Source: an uncultured Treponema sp. (GTDB lineage: Bacteria > Spirochaetota > Spirochaetia > Treponematales > Treponemataceae). Taken from it: a DNA stretch of 9,857 nucleotides. The number at the start of each line of letters is the position of its first letter. The first letter of the stretch is position 1. Position numbers and translations under genes: made by a program. The DNA lies in contig CAMVBP010000066.1 of the NCBI GenBank assembly GCA_947165795.1, positions 1-9,857 on the forward strand, read 5' to 3'. Shown in pieces: positions 1 to 6,650 of this stretch. The notes under the pieces were generated by a model. It did not search any database. It saw only the letters and a list, made by a program, of their open reading frames with translations, and was not told where the DNA came from.

Positions 1-464
1 CAACAAAATATCACACTGCAACACACCTTTTGCAGCAGGCTCTGGTAAACGTTCTCGGCGACCAGGTTGCTCAGAAAGGTTCAAATATCAATAACGAGCG
101 TATGCGCTTTGACTTCACTTTCGAACGTCCAATGACAAAAGAAGAAATCCAGAAGGTAGAAGACATCGTAAACGAAAAAATCAAGGAAGACCTTCCTGTT
201 ACTATGGAAGTTATGCCTCTTGATAAGGCAAAAGCAGAAGGTGCACGCGCTCTCTTTACTAACAAATACGGTGAGGACGTTAAGGTTTATACTATCGGCC
301 GCGACGCTCACAACGACTGGTTCAGTAAGGAAGTTTGTGGTGGACCTCATGTTCAGCACACAGCTCAGATTGGAGAGTTCAAAATCCAGAAGGAACAGTC
401 TAGCTCAGCTGGCGTACGCCGAATCCGTGCAGTAATCAGCGGCGGGTTACCGTTGGATAAATAG
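1..464 (+). CDS. alaS: Alanyl-tRNA synthetase, C-terminal part (editing domain), 5' end outside the window
   Basis: Cytoplasmic alanyl-tRNA synthetase; only the last 153 codons are visible, with the reading frame open to the left edge (first whole codon at base 3). The fragment is the editing (SAD) domain, which hydrolyses mischarged Ser- or Gly-tRNA(Ala). The zinc-binding pair HTATH is at bases 12-26, upstream of the first possible start codon (TTG at 30), so that TTG is internal. The second pair lies in CGGPHV (Cys at 336-338, His at 348-350), where most family members have CGGTHV. The protein ends soon after the conserved segment GVRRIRAV, so the C-terminal oligomerisation/C-Ala domain of E. 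coli-type enzymes is absent. A free-standing AlaX editing protein would show the same motifs, but the gene order fits treponemal alaS better. Confidence in the domain is very high and in full-length alaS high. Confidence 0.93.
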   Translation, partial: TKYHTATHLLQQALVNVLGDQVAQKGSNINNERMRFDFTFERPMTKEEIQKVEDIVNEKIKEDLPVTMEVMPLDKAKAEGARALFTNKYGEDVKVYTIGRDAHNDWFSKEVCGGPHVQHTAQIGEFKIQKEQSSSAGVRRIRAVISGGLPLDK

Positions 465-487
465 GCCGGCAAACTAAGTTTGCAGGC
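465..487. repeat. Short palindrome / stem-loop just after alaS
   Basis: The arms 465-474 and 478-487 pair over 10 bp with one mismatch (G468/A484) and a TAA loop. The core is GCAAACT at 469-475 and AGTTTGC at 477-483 around a single A. It starts one base after the alaS stop. Only a short T-rich stretch (TTGT) follows, so it would be a weak rho-independent terminator; it could also stabilise the alaS mRNA end or mark a dispersed repeat. The rest of the gap to base 552 is AT-rich. TTGTAA at 488-493 and TATATA near 514-519 are possible promoter boxes, but their spacing is too wide for me to call a promoter. Confidence 0.45.
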
Positions 488-552
488 TTGTAACTTAGAA
501 ACTAATAAATTGTTATATAAAAAGGAAAAAAAATAAAATAAGGGAATATCGT

Positions 553-1638
553 ATGAAAAAAATAGCACTTTCAATGATTCTTTTACTCGCAACAAGCGTT
601 GCAGCTTTTGCACAATCAGATTTACAGGTACTTGCAGTTGTAAAATACAATAAAAGCGAATCTATAACTGTAAAACAACTTAAAACAAGAGCTGCTTTAT
701 ATGAACGACAGATTGGCCGTTCTCTTTCTATTGATGAAAAGAAAGATCTTTTAAATCTGCTTATAGAAGAAAAACTTCTTCTTCAGGCTGCTCAGAAAGA
801 AAAGATTTCTGTAGCAGACAGTGATGTTGATCAGACTTTTGCTCAGACATTGAGCCAGCAGCTTGGTGCCAACGTTTCAGAAAAAGAACTTTCTGATTAC
901 ATTAAAAAGACACAGGGCATTACACTTGAAGAACTTTTCTTGCAGCAGAACGGAATTACAGTTGCTGAATATAAGTCAAATTTAAAGAATCAGCTTTTAA
1001 TGCAGCAGTATGTAATTAAGGCAAAACAGTCAGAAATTGAAAAAATCACTGCAACAAACGACGAAATCAAGAATTTCTACGAAGCAAACAGTGAATCTTT
1101 TGCACGTTCAGATTTAATGAAGCTCTTTATGGTTATTGTTCCTAAAGGAAGTGCTCCAGAAAGCGCAAAAATTAAATTAAATGACTATCTGAACAAATAT
1201 AAAGAAAAGAAAGTATCTATGGACGAAATTATAAGTCAGTCTTCTGCAAATGATTCTGGTTTCCAGGCAGGAACTTTCCTTGTTACAAAAACAGAAACAG
1301 CAGCAAAGGCATATGACATGAATCTCCAGAGCCTTATTTTCCTTTACTCACAGGATGAAGGATATGTTTCTGAAATTCAGGAAACTTCTGTAGACTACAG
1401 ATTTATCAGTGTTATAAAGAAATATCCAAAGAAGTTCCTTGATATTATGGACGAAATGCAGCCTGATTCAGGTGTAATTGTTTATAACTACATTGCTGCA
1501 TATCTTACACAGCAGAAACAGCTTAATTATCTTTCAGAAGCTGCAAACGAACTTTCTAAATCTTTGAATACAGAAGCAAACGTTGAATACAAAAAGAAGG
1601 ACGCTGCTTTAGATAAGCTTTTGGATTGGGAGAACTAA
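553..1638 (+). CDS. Exported SurA-like chaperone with degenerate parvulin domain
   Basis: Predicted periplasmic folding chaperone of 361 residues. The start has a good ribosome binding site (AAGGGA at 540-545, 7 nt before ATG). Residues 1-20 form a signal peptide (KK, hydrophobic stretch, AFA before Gln21). Residues about 25-165 resemble the SurA N-terminal domain: VAVVKYNKSESITVKQL, then helical segments including LLNLLIEEKLLLQAA (67-81). From about 188 the sequence follows the parvulin layout, but the usual HILV entry is LFMVIV, the GGDLG-like segment is DSGFQAGTF, and the closing HII motif is FIS. Isomerase activity is therefore doubtful, and a holdase/chaperone role for outer-membrane proteins is more likely. 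As I recall, T. pallidum carries a related protein (Tpn39b) next to nusB. It sits one base upstream of nusB, so the two are probably co-transcribed. Confidence 0.82.
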   Translation: MKKIALSMILLLATSVAAFAQSDLQVLAVVKYNKSESITVKQLKTRAALYERQIGRSLSIDEKKDLLNLLIEEKLLLQAAQKEKISVADSDVDQTFAQTLSQQLGANVSEKELSDYIKKTQGITLEELFLQQNGITVAEYKSNLKNQLLMQQYVIKAKQSEIEKITATNDEIKNFYEANSESFARSDLMKLFMVIVPKGSAPESAKIKLNDYLNKYKEKKVSMDEIISQSSANDSGFQAGTFLVTKTETAAKAYDMNLQSLIFLYSQDEGYVSEIQETSVDYRFISVIKKYPKKFLDIMDEMQPDSGVIVYNYIAAYLTQQKQLNYLSEAANELSKSLNTEANVEYKKKDAALDKLLDWEN

Positions 1639-1639
1639 T

Positions 1640-2110
1640 TTGTCTAGAAGGAAAGGAAGAATTCTTGCTTTTCAGGCACTTTACTCATGGGATGTCAGCA
1701 AAGCTTCTATGGAAGATCTGCTGACATTTTCGTGGCTTCAAAAAGATTCAGAAATTATTTCTGCAAATCAGAATTCAAAGCAAGAAGAAAAAGAATCTTT
1801 AGAAATCTCAGATAATTCAGAAGATAAAACCTTTGCAAGTCTTATTATTTCTGGAACTATTGAACATATTGCAGAAATTGACGAAAGAATTAAATCACAC
1901 CTTTCTCCTTCATGGAGCATGGAAAGAATTAATAAAGTAACACTTGCAGTTCTTAGAACAAGTATTTACGAACTGATTTATCAAAAATCAGTGGAACCAA
2001 AAATTGTAATTGATGAAGCTATAAATATTTCTAAAAATTATGGGTCAGATGATTCATATAAATTTATTAATGCAGTTTTGGATAAAATCGTAAAGAATGA
2101 ACGTTCGTAA
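1640..2110 (+). CDS. nusB: Transcription antitermination factor NusB
   Basis: NusB binds the boxA RNA element together with NusE (ribosomal protein S10) to support antitermination of rRNA operons. The protein is 156 residues, slightly longer than the roughly 140 usual for the family. The family's start is clear (RRKGRILAFQALYSWD, 3-18), as are WSMERINKVTLAVLRTSIYEL (92-112) and IDEAINISKNYGSDDSYKFINAVLDKI (two halves, 124-150). The extra length is a Ser/Glu/Lys-rich insert at about residues 35-63. The start is TTG at 1640; I accept it because GGGAGA at 1628-1633 lies 6 nt upstream and because the RRKGR start is conserved, while the first in-frame ATG would remove it. The gene begins one base after the chaperone stop and its end overlaps the following gene by 14 nt, so translational coupling is likely on both sides. 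Confidence 0.95.
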   Translation: MSRRKGRILAFQALYSWDVSKASMEDLLTFSWLQKDSEIISANQNSKQEEKESLEISDNSEDKTFASLIISGTIEHIAEIDERIKSHLSPSWSMERINKVTLAVLRTSIYELIYQKSVEPKIVIDEAINISKNYGSDDSYKFINAVLDKIVKNERS

Positions 2111-3932
2111 AATAATTCCATATTTATCTTTTTTTCTTTTAGTAATTATGCTTTGCTCGTGTAAAATGCGGGCAGAGCACAATTCATTATCTAATCAGTT
2201 TGAAACAATCGATTCTTTAATAAGCCAGAATCAGATGACTTCTGCAATTAAGGAACTTAAAAAGGCAGAAAAACAGGCTTACGATTCATGGTCATATATT
2301 GGAATTTACAGAAGATATAAAACTCTTGGCGAAACAGAACTTTCTTCTAAGCTCCTAAAAAAAGCACTTAAAAAACATTCACAAAATCAGGAATTAATTG
2401 CTGTTTATACTGAATTCCTGATTAAAAGCGGAAACCTTGCTGAAGCAAAAAAATACGCCGAAAAATTAAAGGATTCGCAATACGCTTCTCTTTATTCAGA
2501 AATTATTTTAACGGAATTACTTGAATCAGAAAAAAAGAACGCACCATATGATTATTTTTCTGATTCTACTTTATACAATATTTATCTTGATGCATGGAAA
2601 ACTTCCAAAAATACTCTCTGGCTTAGAAACTGTGCAGTTTTAAATGTTTGCCGCGGTCAGTATGGAATTGCAGCAAATCTTAATCCTGGTTACTATTCAG
2701 ACGCCGACGATGCTTACTTTTGGGCACAGGTTCTCTACGATGCAGGAAATTTCTATGATTCAATAACTGCTCTTGATTACAGTTCAAAGGCATTAAATGA
2801 TTTTTCTTTAAAATCTGCTTTTAAAACTACAGAAGTTATGGTTGCCGCACTTGAATCTGATGCATATATGGCAGTTTCGCAGATTGAAGATGCAGAAAGA
2901 ATAAGACAGCAGTTAATTTTTAATACTGAAGAAAAACAGCTGAATGCTTCTGATGAAAAAATCTTAAGCATTATCTATGCAAACAGTGCTATCTGGGCAA
3001 TGAATCAGGGAATGACAGACCGGGGAGTAGATTTACTGTTTAAAGCTGTAAACCGCTGGCCTGAATTTGTTCCAACTTTGATTTTATACACCGATTTTGC
3101 ATATTCTTCTAATCTTGAACGCGAAGAAGATGACGAAATTAAAGCATTAAGAAAAGCCGGAATTTCTACACTTGAAATGGAAAAATACGATAACCGCAGA
3201 AAAGTGCCATTAAGCGATGCAATTTACAGAATTGACCGTGCAATTGAAAAAACTCAGGATCCTTATTTAAATATTGCAAAGCTCGATTTACGTTACAAAA
3301 CCGATAAAACAGTCACAGAAAAAGAAAAAATCAGTGATTTGTGGAAGATGCTCGAAACAGCATATACAGATAATGAACAGTACAGAACTCTTTTAATTCA
3401 ATACGCAATGTATTTCCTGCTTCAAGTAAAAAAATACGATGATGCCTGGAATTTATTTTTTGATTTTGTAACCGATTGCGGCACTTATTCACCAAAAAGA
3501 GATTTCTGGGAACAGTTCATTGAGCAGAAAAATCTTTATGATTTGAGTTTTGTTGAATTTGCCGCATATTTTGCCTGTGAGCAAAAGCTTTATGAAGAAA
3601 CTTTAAGATTATATGAATACTGTGTTTATGAAAGCGGCGGAATTCTTATGGACGGCGCAATTTCGCAGATGGCTTCTACTGCAGCCTGCATGAATCTTGC
3701 AGATATTTATTTTTCTACAGGAAAAAAAGACAAGGCGCTTGATTTGTACGGACGTGCTGCCGGACGCGAAAGCAACAATACAATACGTTCAGAAATTTTC
3801 TACAGAATTGCCTGTATATATACTGCAACCGGCGAAAATAAAAATGCCCTCCGCAGTCTGGAATATGCTATAAGCATGAATCCCGAAAACGAAAGGGCAT
3901 CTCTTTTAAGAACGCAATTGCTGAATTATTAA
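2097..3932 (+). CDS. TPR-repeat lipoprotein of unknown function
   Basis: A 611-residue predicted lipoprotein. The N-terminus has a basic start (NVRK), a hydrophobic stretch and the lipobox L19-C20-S21-C22, so Cys22 would be acylated and the rest would lie outside the cytoplasm, anchored to a membrane. The mature part is helical. Tetratricopeptide-like helix pairs are visible near residues 55-125 (GETELSSKLLKKAL, SGNLAEAKKYAEKL) and most clearly in the last 85 residues (LADIYFSTGKKDKALDLYGRAA, then GENKNALRSLEYAISMNPEN, two separate repeats). Such repeats usually bind proteins; no enzyme motif is visible. The ATG lies inside nusB, overlapping its end by 14 nt with no strong ribosome binding site, which suggests coupling to nusB translation. 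As I recall, T. pallidum has a hypothetical TPR protein at the same place. Its stop lies 3 nt from the stop of the convergent groES. Confidence 0.75.
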   Translation: MNVRKIIPYLSFFLLVIMLCSCKMRAEHNSLSNQFETIDSLISQNQMTSAIKELKKAEKQAYDSWSYIGIYRRYKTLGETELSSKLLKKALKKHSQNQELIAVYTEFLIKSGNLAEAKKYAEKLKDSQYASLYSEIILTELLESEKKNAPYDYFSDSTLYNIYLDAWKTSKNTLWLRNCAVLNVCRGQYGIAANLNPGYYSDADDAYFWAQVLYDAGNFYDSITALDYSSKALNDFSLKSAFKTTEVMVAALESDAYMAVSQIEDAERIRQQLIFNTEEKQLNASDEKILSIIYANSAIWAMNQGMTDRGVDLLFKAVNRWPEFVPTLILYTDFAYSSNLEREEDDEIKALRKAGISTLEMEKYDNRRKVPLSDAIYRIDRAIEKTQDPYLNIAKLDLRYKTDKTVTEKEKISDLWKMLETAYTDNEQYRTLLIQYAMYFLLQVKKYDDAWNLFFDFVTDCGTYSPKRDFWEQFIEQKNLYDLSFVEFAAYFACEQKLYEETLRLYEYCVYESGGILMDGAISQMASTAACMNLADIYFSTGKKDKALDLYGRAAGRESNNTIRSEIFYRIACIYTATGENKNALRSLEYAISMNPENERASLLRTQLLNY

Positions 3933-3935
3933 GAT

Positions 3936-4208
3936 TTATTCAATAATTGCAATTACATCAGAAAATTTAAGAATAAGATGATCTTCTCCATCAATTTTAA
4001 CCTGAGTTCCGGCATATTTATCATACATAATGCGGTCACCCTTCTTTAATGTTGTTTTTTCATCTTCTGTTCCAGGTCCAACCTCTACAACAACTGCAGT
4101 CTGAGTTTTTTCCTGTGCTGCTTCTGGAATAATAAGTCCGCCAGCAGTTTTAGTTTCTGCTTTGTCATTTTTTACAAGAACTCTGTCTGCTAATGGTTTA
4201 ACTTTCAT
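3936..4208 (-). CDS. groES: Co-chaperonin GroES (Cpn10)
   Basis: GroES forms the heptameric lid of the GroEL folding chamber in the cytoplasm. At 90 residues it has full family length. Diagnostic segments are KPLADRVLVK (4-13), the mobile loop at about 17-33 with GGLIIPEAA (the GroEL-contacting tripeptide is LII, usually IVL or IVI), VVEVGPGT (40-47), KKGDRIMYDKYAGTQVKIDG (55-74) and the C-terminal LKFSDVIAIIE. ATG at 4208 is preceded on its strand by GAGG with 8 nt spacing. There is no groEL on either side, consistent with treponemes in which the two genes are unlinked. I found no CIRCE element (TTAGCACTC-N9-GAGTGCTAA) upstream, so HrcA control is not supported here. Confidence 0.97.
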   Translation of the reverse strand: MKVKPLADRVLVKNDKAETKTAGGLIIPEAAQEKTQTAVVVEVGPGTEDEKTTLKKGDRIMYDKYAGTQVKIDGEDHLILKFSDVIAIIE

Positions 4209-4247
4209 ATTGTATACCTCGATTTGTTTGTTTTTTCGTATATTTTT

Positions 4248-4276
4248 AAAATAATAAAATGATTAACCAACGTCAA
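4248..4276 (-). promoter_or_regulatory. Predicted sigma-70-type promoter of groES
   Basis: On the minus strand, TTGACG (4276-4271) and TATTTT (4253-4248) are separated by 17 nt. Transcription would start near 4241, giving a leader of about 33 nt before the groES ATG. The -35 box differs from consensus at one position; the -10 box is AT-rich but imperfect. This is a pattern match only. Confidence 0.5.
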
Positions 4277-4285
4277 GAAAAAAAA

Positions 4286-4304
4286 TTGATTTTTAAAAAT
4301 TCAA
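4286..4304. promoter_or_regulatory. AT-rich imperfect palindrome between the divergent promoters
   Basis: TTGATTTTT and AAAATTCAA form a 19-bp inverted repeat around A4295 with a single mismatch (4290/4300). It lies between the -35 boxes of groES (4271-4276) and rny (4307-4312). It could be a shared operator, or simply an A/T-rich UP-like element for both promoters. Chance palindromes are common in DNA this AT-rich, so the regulatory reading is weak. Confidence 0.3.
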
Positions 4305-4306
4305 CT

Positions 4307-4335
4307 TTGACATAATCAAGGTATTATAGTATATT
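4307..4335 (+). promoter_or_regulatory. Predicted sigma-70-type promoter of rny
   Basis: A perfect -35 box TTGACA (4307-4312) and a -10 box TATATT (4330-4335) are separated by 17 nt. Transcription would start near 4342, leaving a leader of about 86 nt before the rny ATG at 4428. This is the best promoter match in the window. Confidence 0.68.
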
Positions 4336-4339
4336 TAAA

Positions 4340-4409
4340 TATGAAGAAATTTAATGTATCAGGGAGATGTTTTATTTCTTCATAATTCTAAAAGTTTGCC
4401 AAGCAAACT
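4340..4409 (+). promoter_or_regulatory. Structured 5' leader of rny: two stem-loops
   Basis: The leader contains a perfect 11-bp inverted repeat, TATGAAGAAAT (4340-4350) with ATTTCTTCATA (4374-4384), enclosing 23 nt. It then has a perfect 7-bp stem, AGTTTGC (4393-4399) with GCAAACT (4403-4409), and a CAA loop. The second stem ends 7 nt before the ribosome binding site AGGAG (4417-4421), so folding could affect ribosome access or RNA stability. No known riboswitch class is recognised. The first stem begins almost exactly at the predicted transcription start. Confidence 0.45.
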
Positions 4410-4427
4410 AAAAAGTAGGAGTATAAT

Positions 4428-5963
4428 ATGCCAACACAGATAGTATGGTATATTGTTCTCCCTATTGTTGGAATTATTCTTGGATGGATTATTCGCTGGA
4501 TTTATGCCAGATTTCAATTAACAGCTTCTGAACAGAAAGCAGAACGCGTAAAGCAGGATGCAATAAGAGAAGCAGAAGCACAAAAAAAAGAAATTTTGTT
4601 GAATGCAAAAGATGAACTCATTCGGGAAAGAAACCAGCAGGAGCGGGAGAACAGAGAACGCCGGGCTGAGGTTCAGCGTTTTGAAGCTCGTGTAAACAAA
4701 AAAGAAGAACTTCTTGATCAAAAAGCTGCTGAATTCGAGAAGATTGAAAAAGACTTTGCAGAAAAAAAACTTGCTATGCAAAAACGCGAAGGCGAAATTG
4801 CAAAACAGGAAGAATTGTACAGACAGGAACTGGAAAAAATTTCGGGATTGTCTGCACAGGAAGCAAAAGATTTAATCATTAAAAATCTTGAAAACGAAGC
4901 TAGACATGATGCGCAGGCTTTAATAAACAAAATCGAACAGGAAGCTCAGCTCACTGCAGAAAAGAAAGCAAAAGATGTGCTTATTACAACTATTCAGCGT
5001 CTTTCTACAGAAACAACAAGTGATATTACAGTTACTACAGTTTCTTTACCAAGCGACGAAATGAAGGGTAGAATCATCGGTCGTGAAGGTCGAAATATCC
5101 GAACTCTGGAAACATTAACTGGAGTAGATATTATTATTGATGATACTCCGGAAGCTGTTGTAATTTCTTGTTTCGACCCTGTAAGAAAGGAAATTGCAAA
5201 AGAATCTTTGGAACGCCTTATTTCTGACGGACGAATTCACCCTGCACGCATTGAAGAAATTGTACAGAAGGTGACTCACGAAATTCAGAATAAGATTTAC
5301 GAAGAAGGTGAAAAAGCATTGTTCGATGTAGGTATTCATAATATGCCTACAGAAGGAATTCGTGCTTTGGGAAGACTGTACTTTAGAACAAGTTACGGTC
5401 AGAACGTTCTTACACATTCCAAAGAAGTTGCCATGGCTGCCAGCATGATTGCTGCAGAAGTTGGCGCAGACAGAGAACTTGCTAAACGTGCTGCAATTTT
5501 ACATGATATCGGTAAAGGTGCAGAAACAGACAGCGATCAGAACCACGCAGAAGTTGGTGCAGAAATTGCACGTAAAATGGGTGAAACAACTGCCGTAATT
5601 AATGCAATTGCTGCTCACCATAATGATGTTCCGACAGAATCTCTGGAAGCAGTAATCGTTCAGATTGCAGATGCCATTTCGGCTGCAAGACCTGGTGCAA
5701 GACGCGAAACAATTGATAACTATGTAAAACGTCTTGAAAACCTTGAAGCTATTGCAGAAGGCTTCCCTGGAGTTGAAAAAGCATATGCTATTCAGGCTGG
5801 TCGTGAATTAAGAATACTTGTAAATAACGAAAAAGTTCCGGACGGAGACGTAAAGGAACTTGCAAGAAGCATTGCAAAACAGATAGAAAGCGACTTACGT
5901 TATCCTGGTCGTATTCGTCTTACAATGATTCGTGAAACAAGAATTGTTGAATATGCACGATAA
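4428..5963 (+). CDS. rny: Ribonuclease Y
   Basis: RNase Y is a membrane-anchored endoribonuclease that starts mRNA decay in many bacteria lacking RNase E. The 511 residues match the family length and order. There is an N-terminal membrane helix (about 5-27), a long charged coiled coil (about 35-195), a KH RNA-binding domain with GRIIGREGRN (214-223, GREG loop 218-221), and an HD phosphohydrolase domain. Expected metal and catalytic residues are present: H330 in NVLTHS, H359-D360 in ILHDIGK, H397-H398 and D415 in IADAISAARPG. ATG at 4428 has AGGAG 6 nt upstream. It appears to be a single-gene transcript with its own promoter and a strong terminator 12 nt after the stop. Its structured leader raises the possibility of control at the RNA level. 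No missing residues or frameshifts were seen. Confidence 0.97.
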   Translation: MPTQIVWYIVLPIVGIILGWIIRWIYARFQLTASEQKAERVKQDAIREAEAQKKEILLNAKDELIRERNQQERENRERRAEVQRFEARVNKKEELLDQKAAEFEKIEKDFAEKKLAMQKREGEIAKQEELYRQELEKISGLSAQEAKDLIIKNLENEARHDAQALINKIEQEAQLTAEKKAKDVLITTIQRLSTETTSDITVTTVSLPSDEMKGRIIGREGRNIRTLETLTGVDIIIDDTPEAVVISCFDPVRKEIAKESLERLISDGRIHPARIEEIVQKVTHEIQNKIYEEGEKALFDVGIHNMPTEGIRALGRLYFRTSYGQNVLTHSKEVAMAASMIAAEVGADRELAKRAAILHDIGKGAETDSDQNHAEVGAEIARKMGETTAVINAIAAHHNDVPTESLEAVIVQIADAISAARPGARRETIDNYVKRLENLEAIAEGFPGVEKAYAIQAGRELRILVNNEKVPDGDVKELARSIAKQIESDLRYPGRIRLTMIRETRIVEYAR

Positions 5964-5974
5964 ATTGTGCTGAT

Positions 5975-6009
5975 AAAAAAAGCTGCCTGTGTTCAGGCAG
6001 CTTTTTTTT
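5975..6009. terminator. Strong bidirectional rho-independent terminator
   Basis: A perfect 9-bp stem, AGCTGCCTG (5981-5989) with CAGGCAGCT (5994-6002) and a TGTT loop, is preceded by an A run (5975-5981) and followed by eight T (6002-6009). On the plus strand it ends rny. On the minus strand the A run becomes a T run, so it can also end the transcript of the 6036-6620 gene. Confidence 0.93.
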
Positions 6010-6035
6010 ACAGCTTAAGATGTTCACAACATTAA

Positions 6036-6620
6036 TTAGAAATTTGCCAGTATATAAACCATGATTATGTTATCGTAATCACTGTTTCCGCGCGGCATTA
6101 AATTCCACGCTAATCCGATAGACGGCAAATATTGCGATTGTCCGGAATGCGCAAAATTATATTCCAGATGTAATCTAAAACCGTTTCCCCAGGCTTCTAC
6201 CCTGTTTGTATAACCTGAATATTCAGTTTTAATAAAATCGGCCCTAAATCCAAGAGTATAGGCAATTCCAAGATTTAAGCCGCCAAGTCCGGGATAAATT
6301 TTTGCTCCTATAGGAAAATCTGTATGCAGGAAATTCAAATGCTGGCCGCCCATCCAGGAAAAATCTCCCAGAGTATTTGCACCAACAAAGAATGTAAATT
6401 GTTCAATAGGATTAATATTTATGGAAGCCAAAGTTCCGATAATAACCCTGGCATCGTAATCAAAATTGCCCTTCATTTCTGAAACTGATTCTGAACCATA
6501 AAATGGAATTCCTGTCGAAATACCTGCAGAAAAAGTAATAAGACGTTCTTCGGCAAATATATTTGTTACGCAAAACATGAATATAGCCAGATACATACTT
6601 TTTAAAACAGATTTTCGCAT
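6036..6620 (-). CDS. Predicted small outer-membrane beta-barrel protein
   Basis: A 194-residue exported protein that I cannot assign to a named family. Residues 1-23 form a signal peptide (MRKS, hydrophobic stretch, cleavage likely after IFA, before EERL). The mature 171 residues alternate hydrophobic and polar residues with many Gly and aromatic residues, as in membrane beta-strands (QFTFFVGANTLGDFSW, GGLNLGIAYTLGFRADF, FRLHLEYNF). The protein ends in VYILANF; a terminal Phe is the usual signal recognised by the BamA assembly machinery. The size would suit an eight-stranded barrel, a class known in treponemes. The start has AGAGGA 7 nt upstream. It lies 30 nt after the 137-residue membrane protein on the same strand and ends at the shared terminator, so it is the last gene of that transcript. 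A soluble periplasmic beta-protein is the alternative. Confidence 0.65.
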   Translation of the reverse strand: MRKSVLKSMYLAIFMFCVTNIFAEERLITFSAGISTGIPFYGSESVSEMKGNFDYDARVIIGTLASININPIEQFTFFVGANTLGDFSWMGGQHLNFLHTDFPIGAKIYPGLGGLNLGIAYTLGFRADFIKTEYSGYTNRVEAWGNGFRLHLEYNFAHSGQSQYLPSIGLAWNLMPRGNSDYDNIIMVYILANF

Positions 6621-6650
6621 AGTTAAATCCTCTTCGTTTAATTAAAAATA

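Noticed and set aside
81..359. Minus-strand open frame of 92 codons opposite alaS
   Set aside because: It lies opposite a strongly conserved editing domain in the sense frame and has no ribosome binding site or family resemblance.
4209..4300. CIRCE heat-shock operator upstream of groES
   Set aside because: I searched the region for TTAGCACTC and GAGTGCTAA halves and found neither.
4341..4385. Possible 14-residue leader peptide in the rny 5' region (starts MKKFNVSG)
   Set aside because: The predicted transcript starts at about the same base, there is no ribosome binding site, and the frame coincides with the arms of the inverted repeat. Chance is the simpler reading.
4361..4411. Second short leader frame starting at ATG 4367 after AGGGAG
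   Set aside because: The Shine-Dalgarno-like sequence touches the ATG with no spacer, so initiation would be poor, and the peptide shows no useful pattern such as repeated regulatory codons.
4518..4781. Minus-strand open frame of 87 codons opposite rny
   Set aside because: It is the complement of the Lys/Glu-rich coiled coil, which gives Phe/Leu/Ser-rich shadows; no start signal or family match.
5115..5417. Minus-strand open frame of 100 codons opposite rny
   Set aside because: It is opposite the conserved KH and HD regions and shows no independent coding signal.
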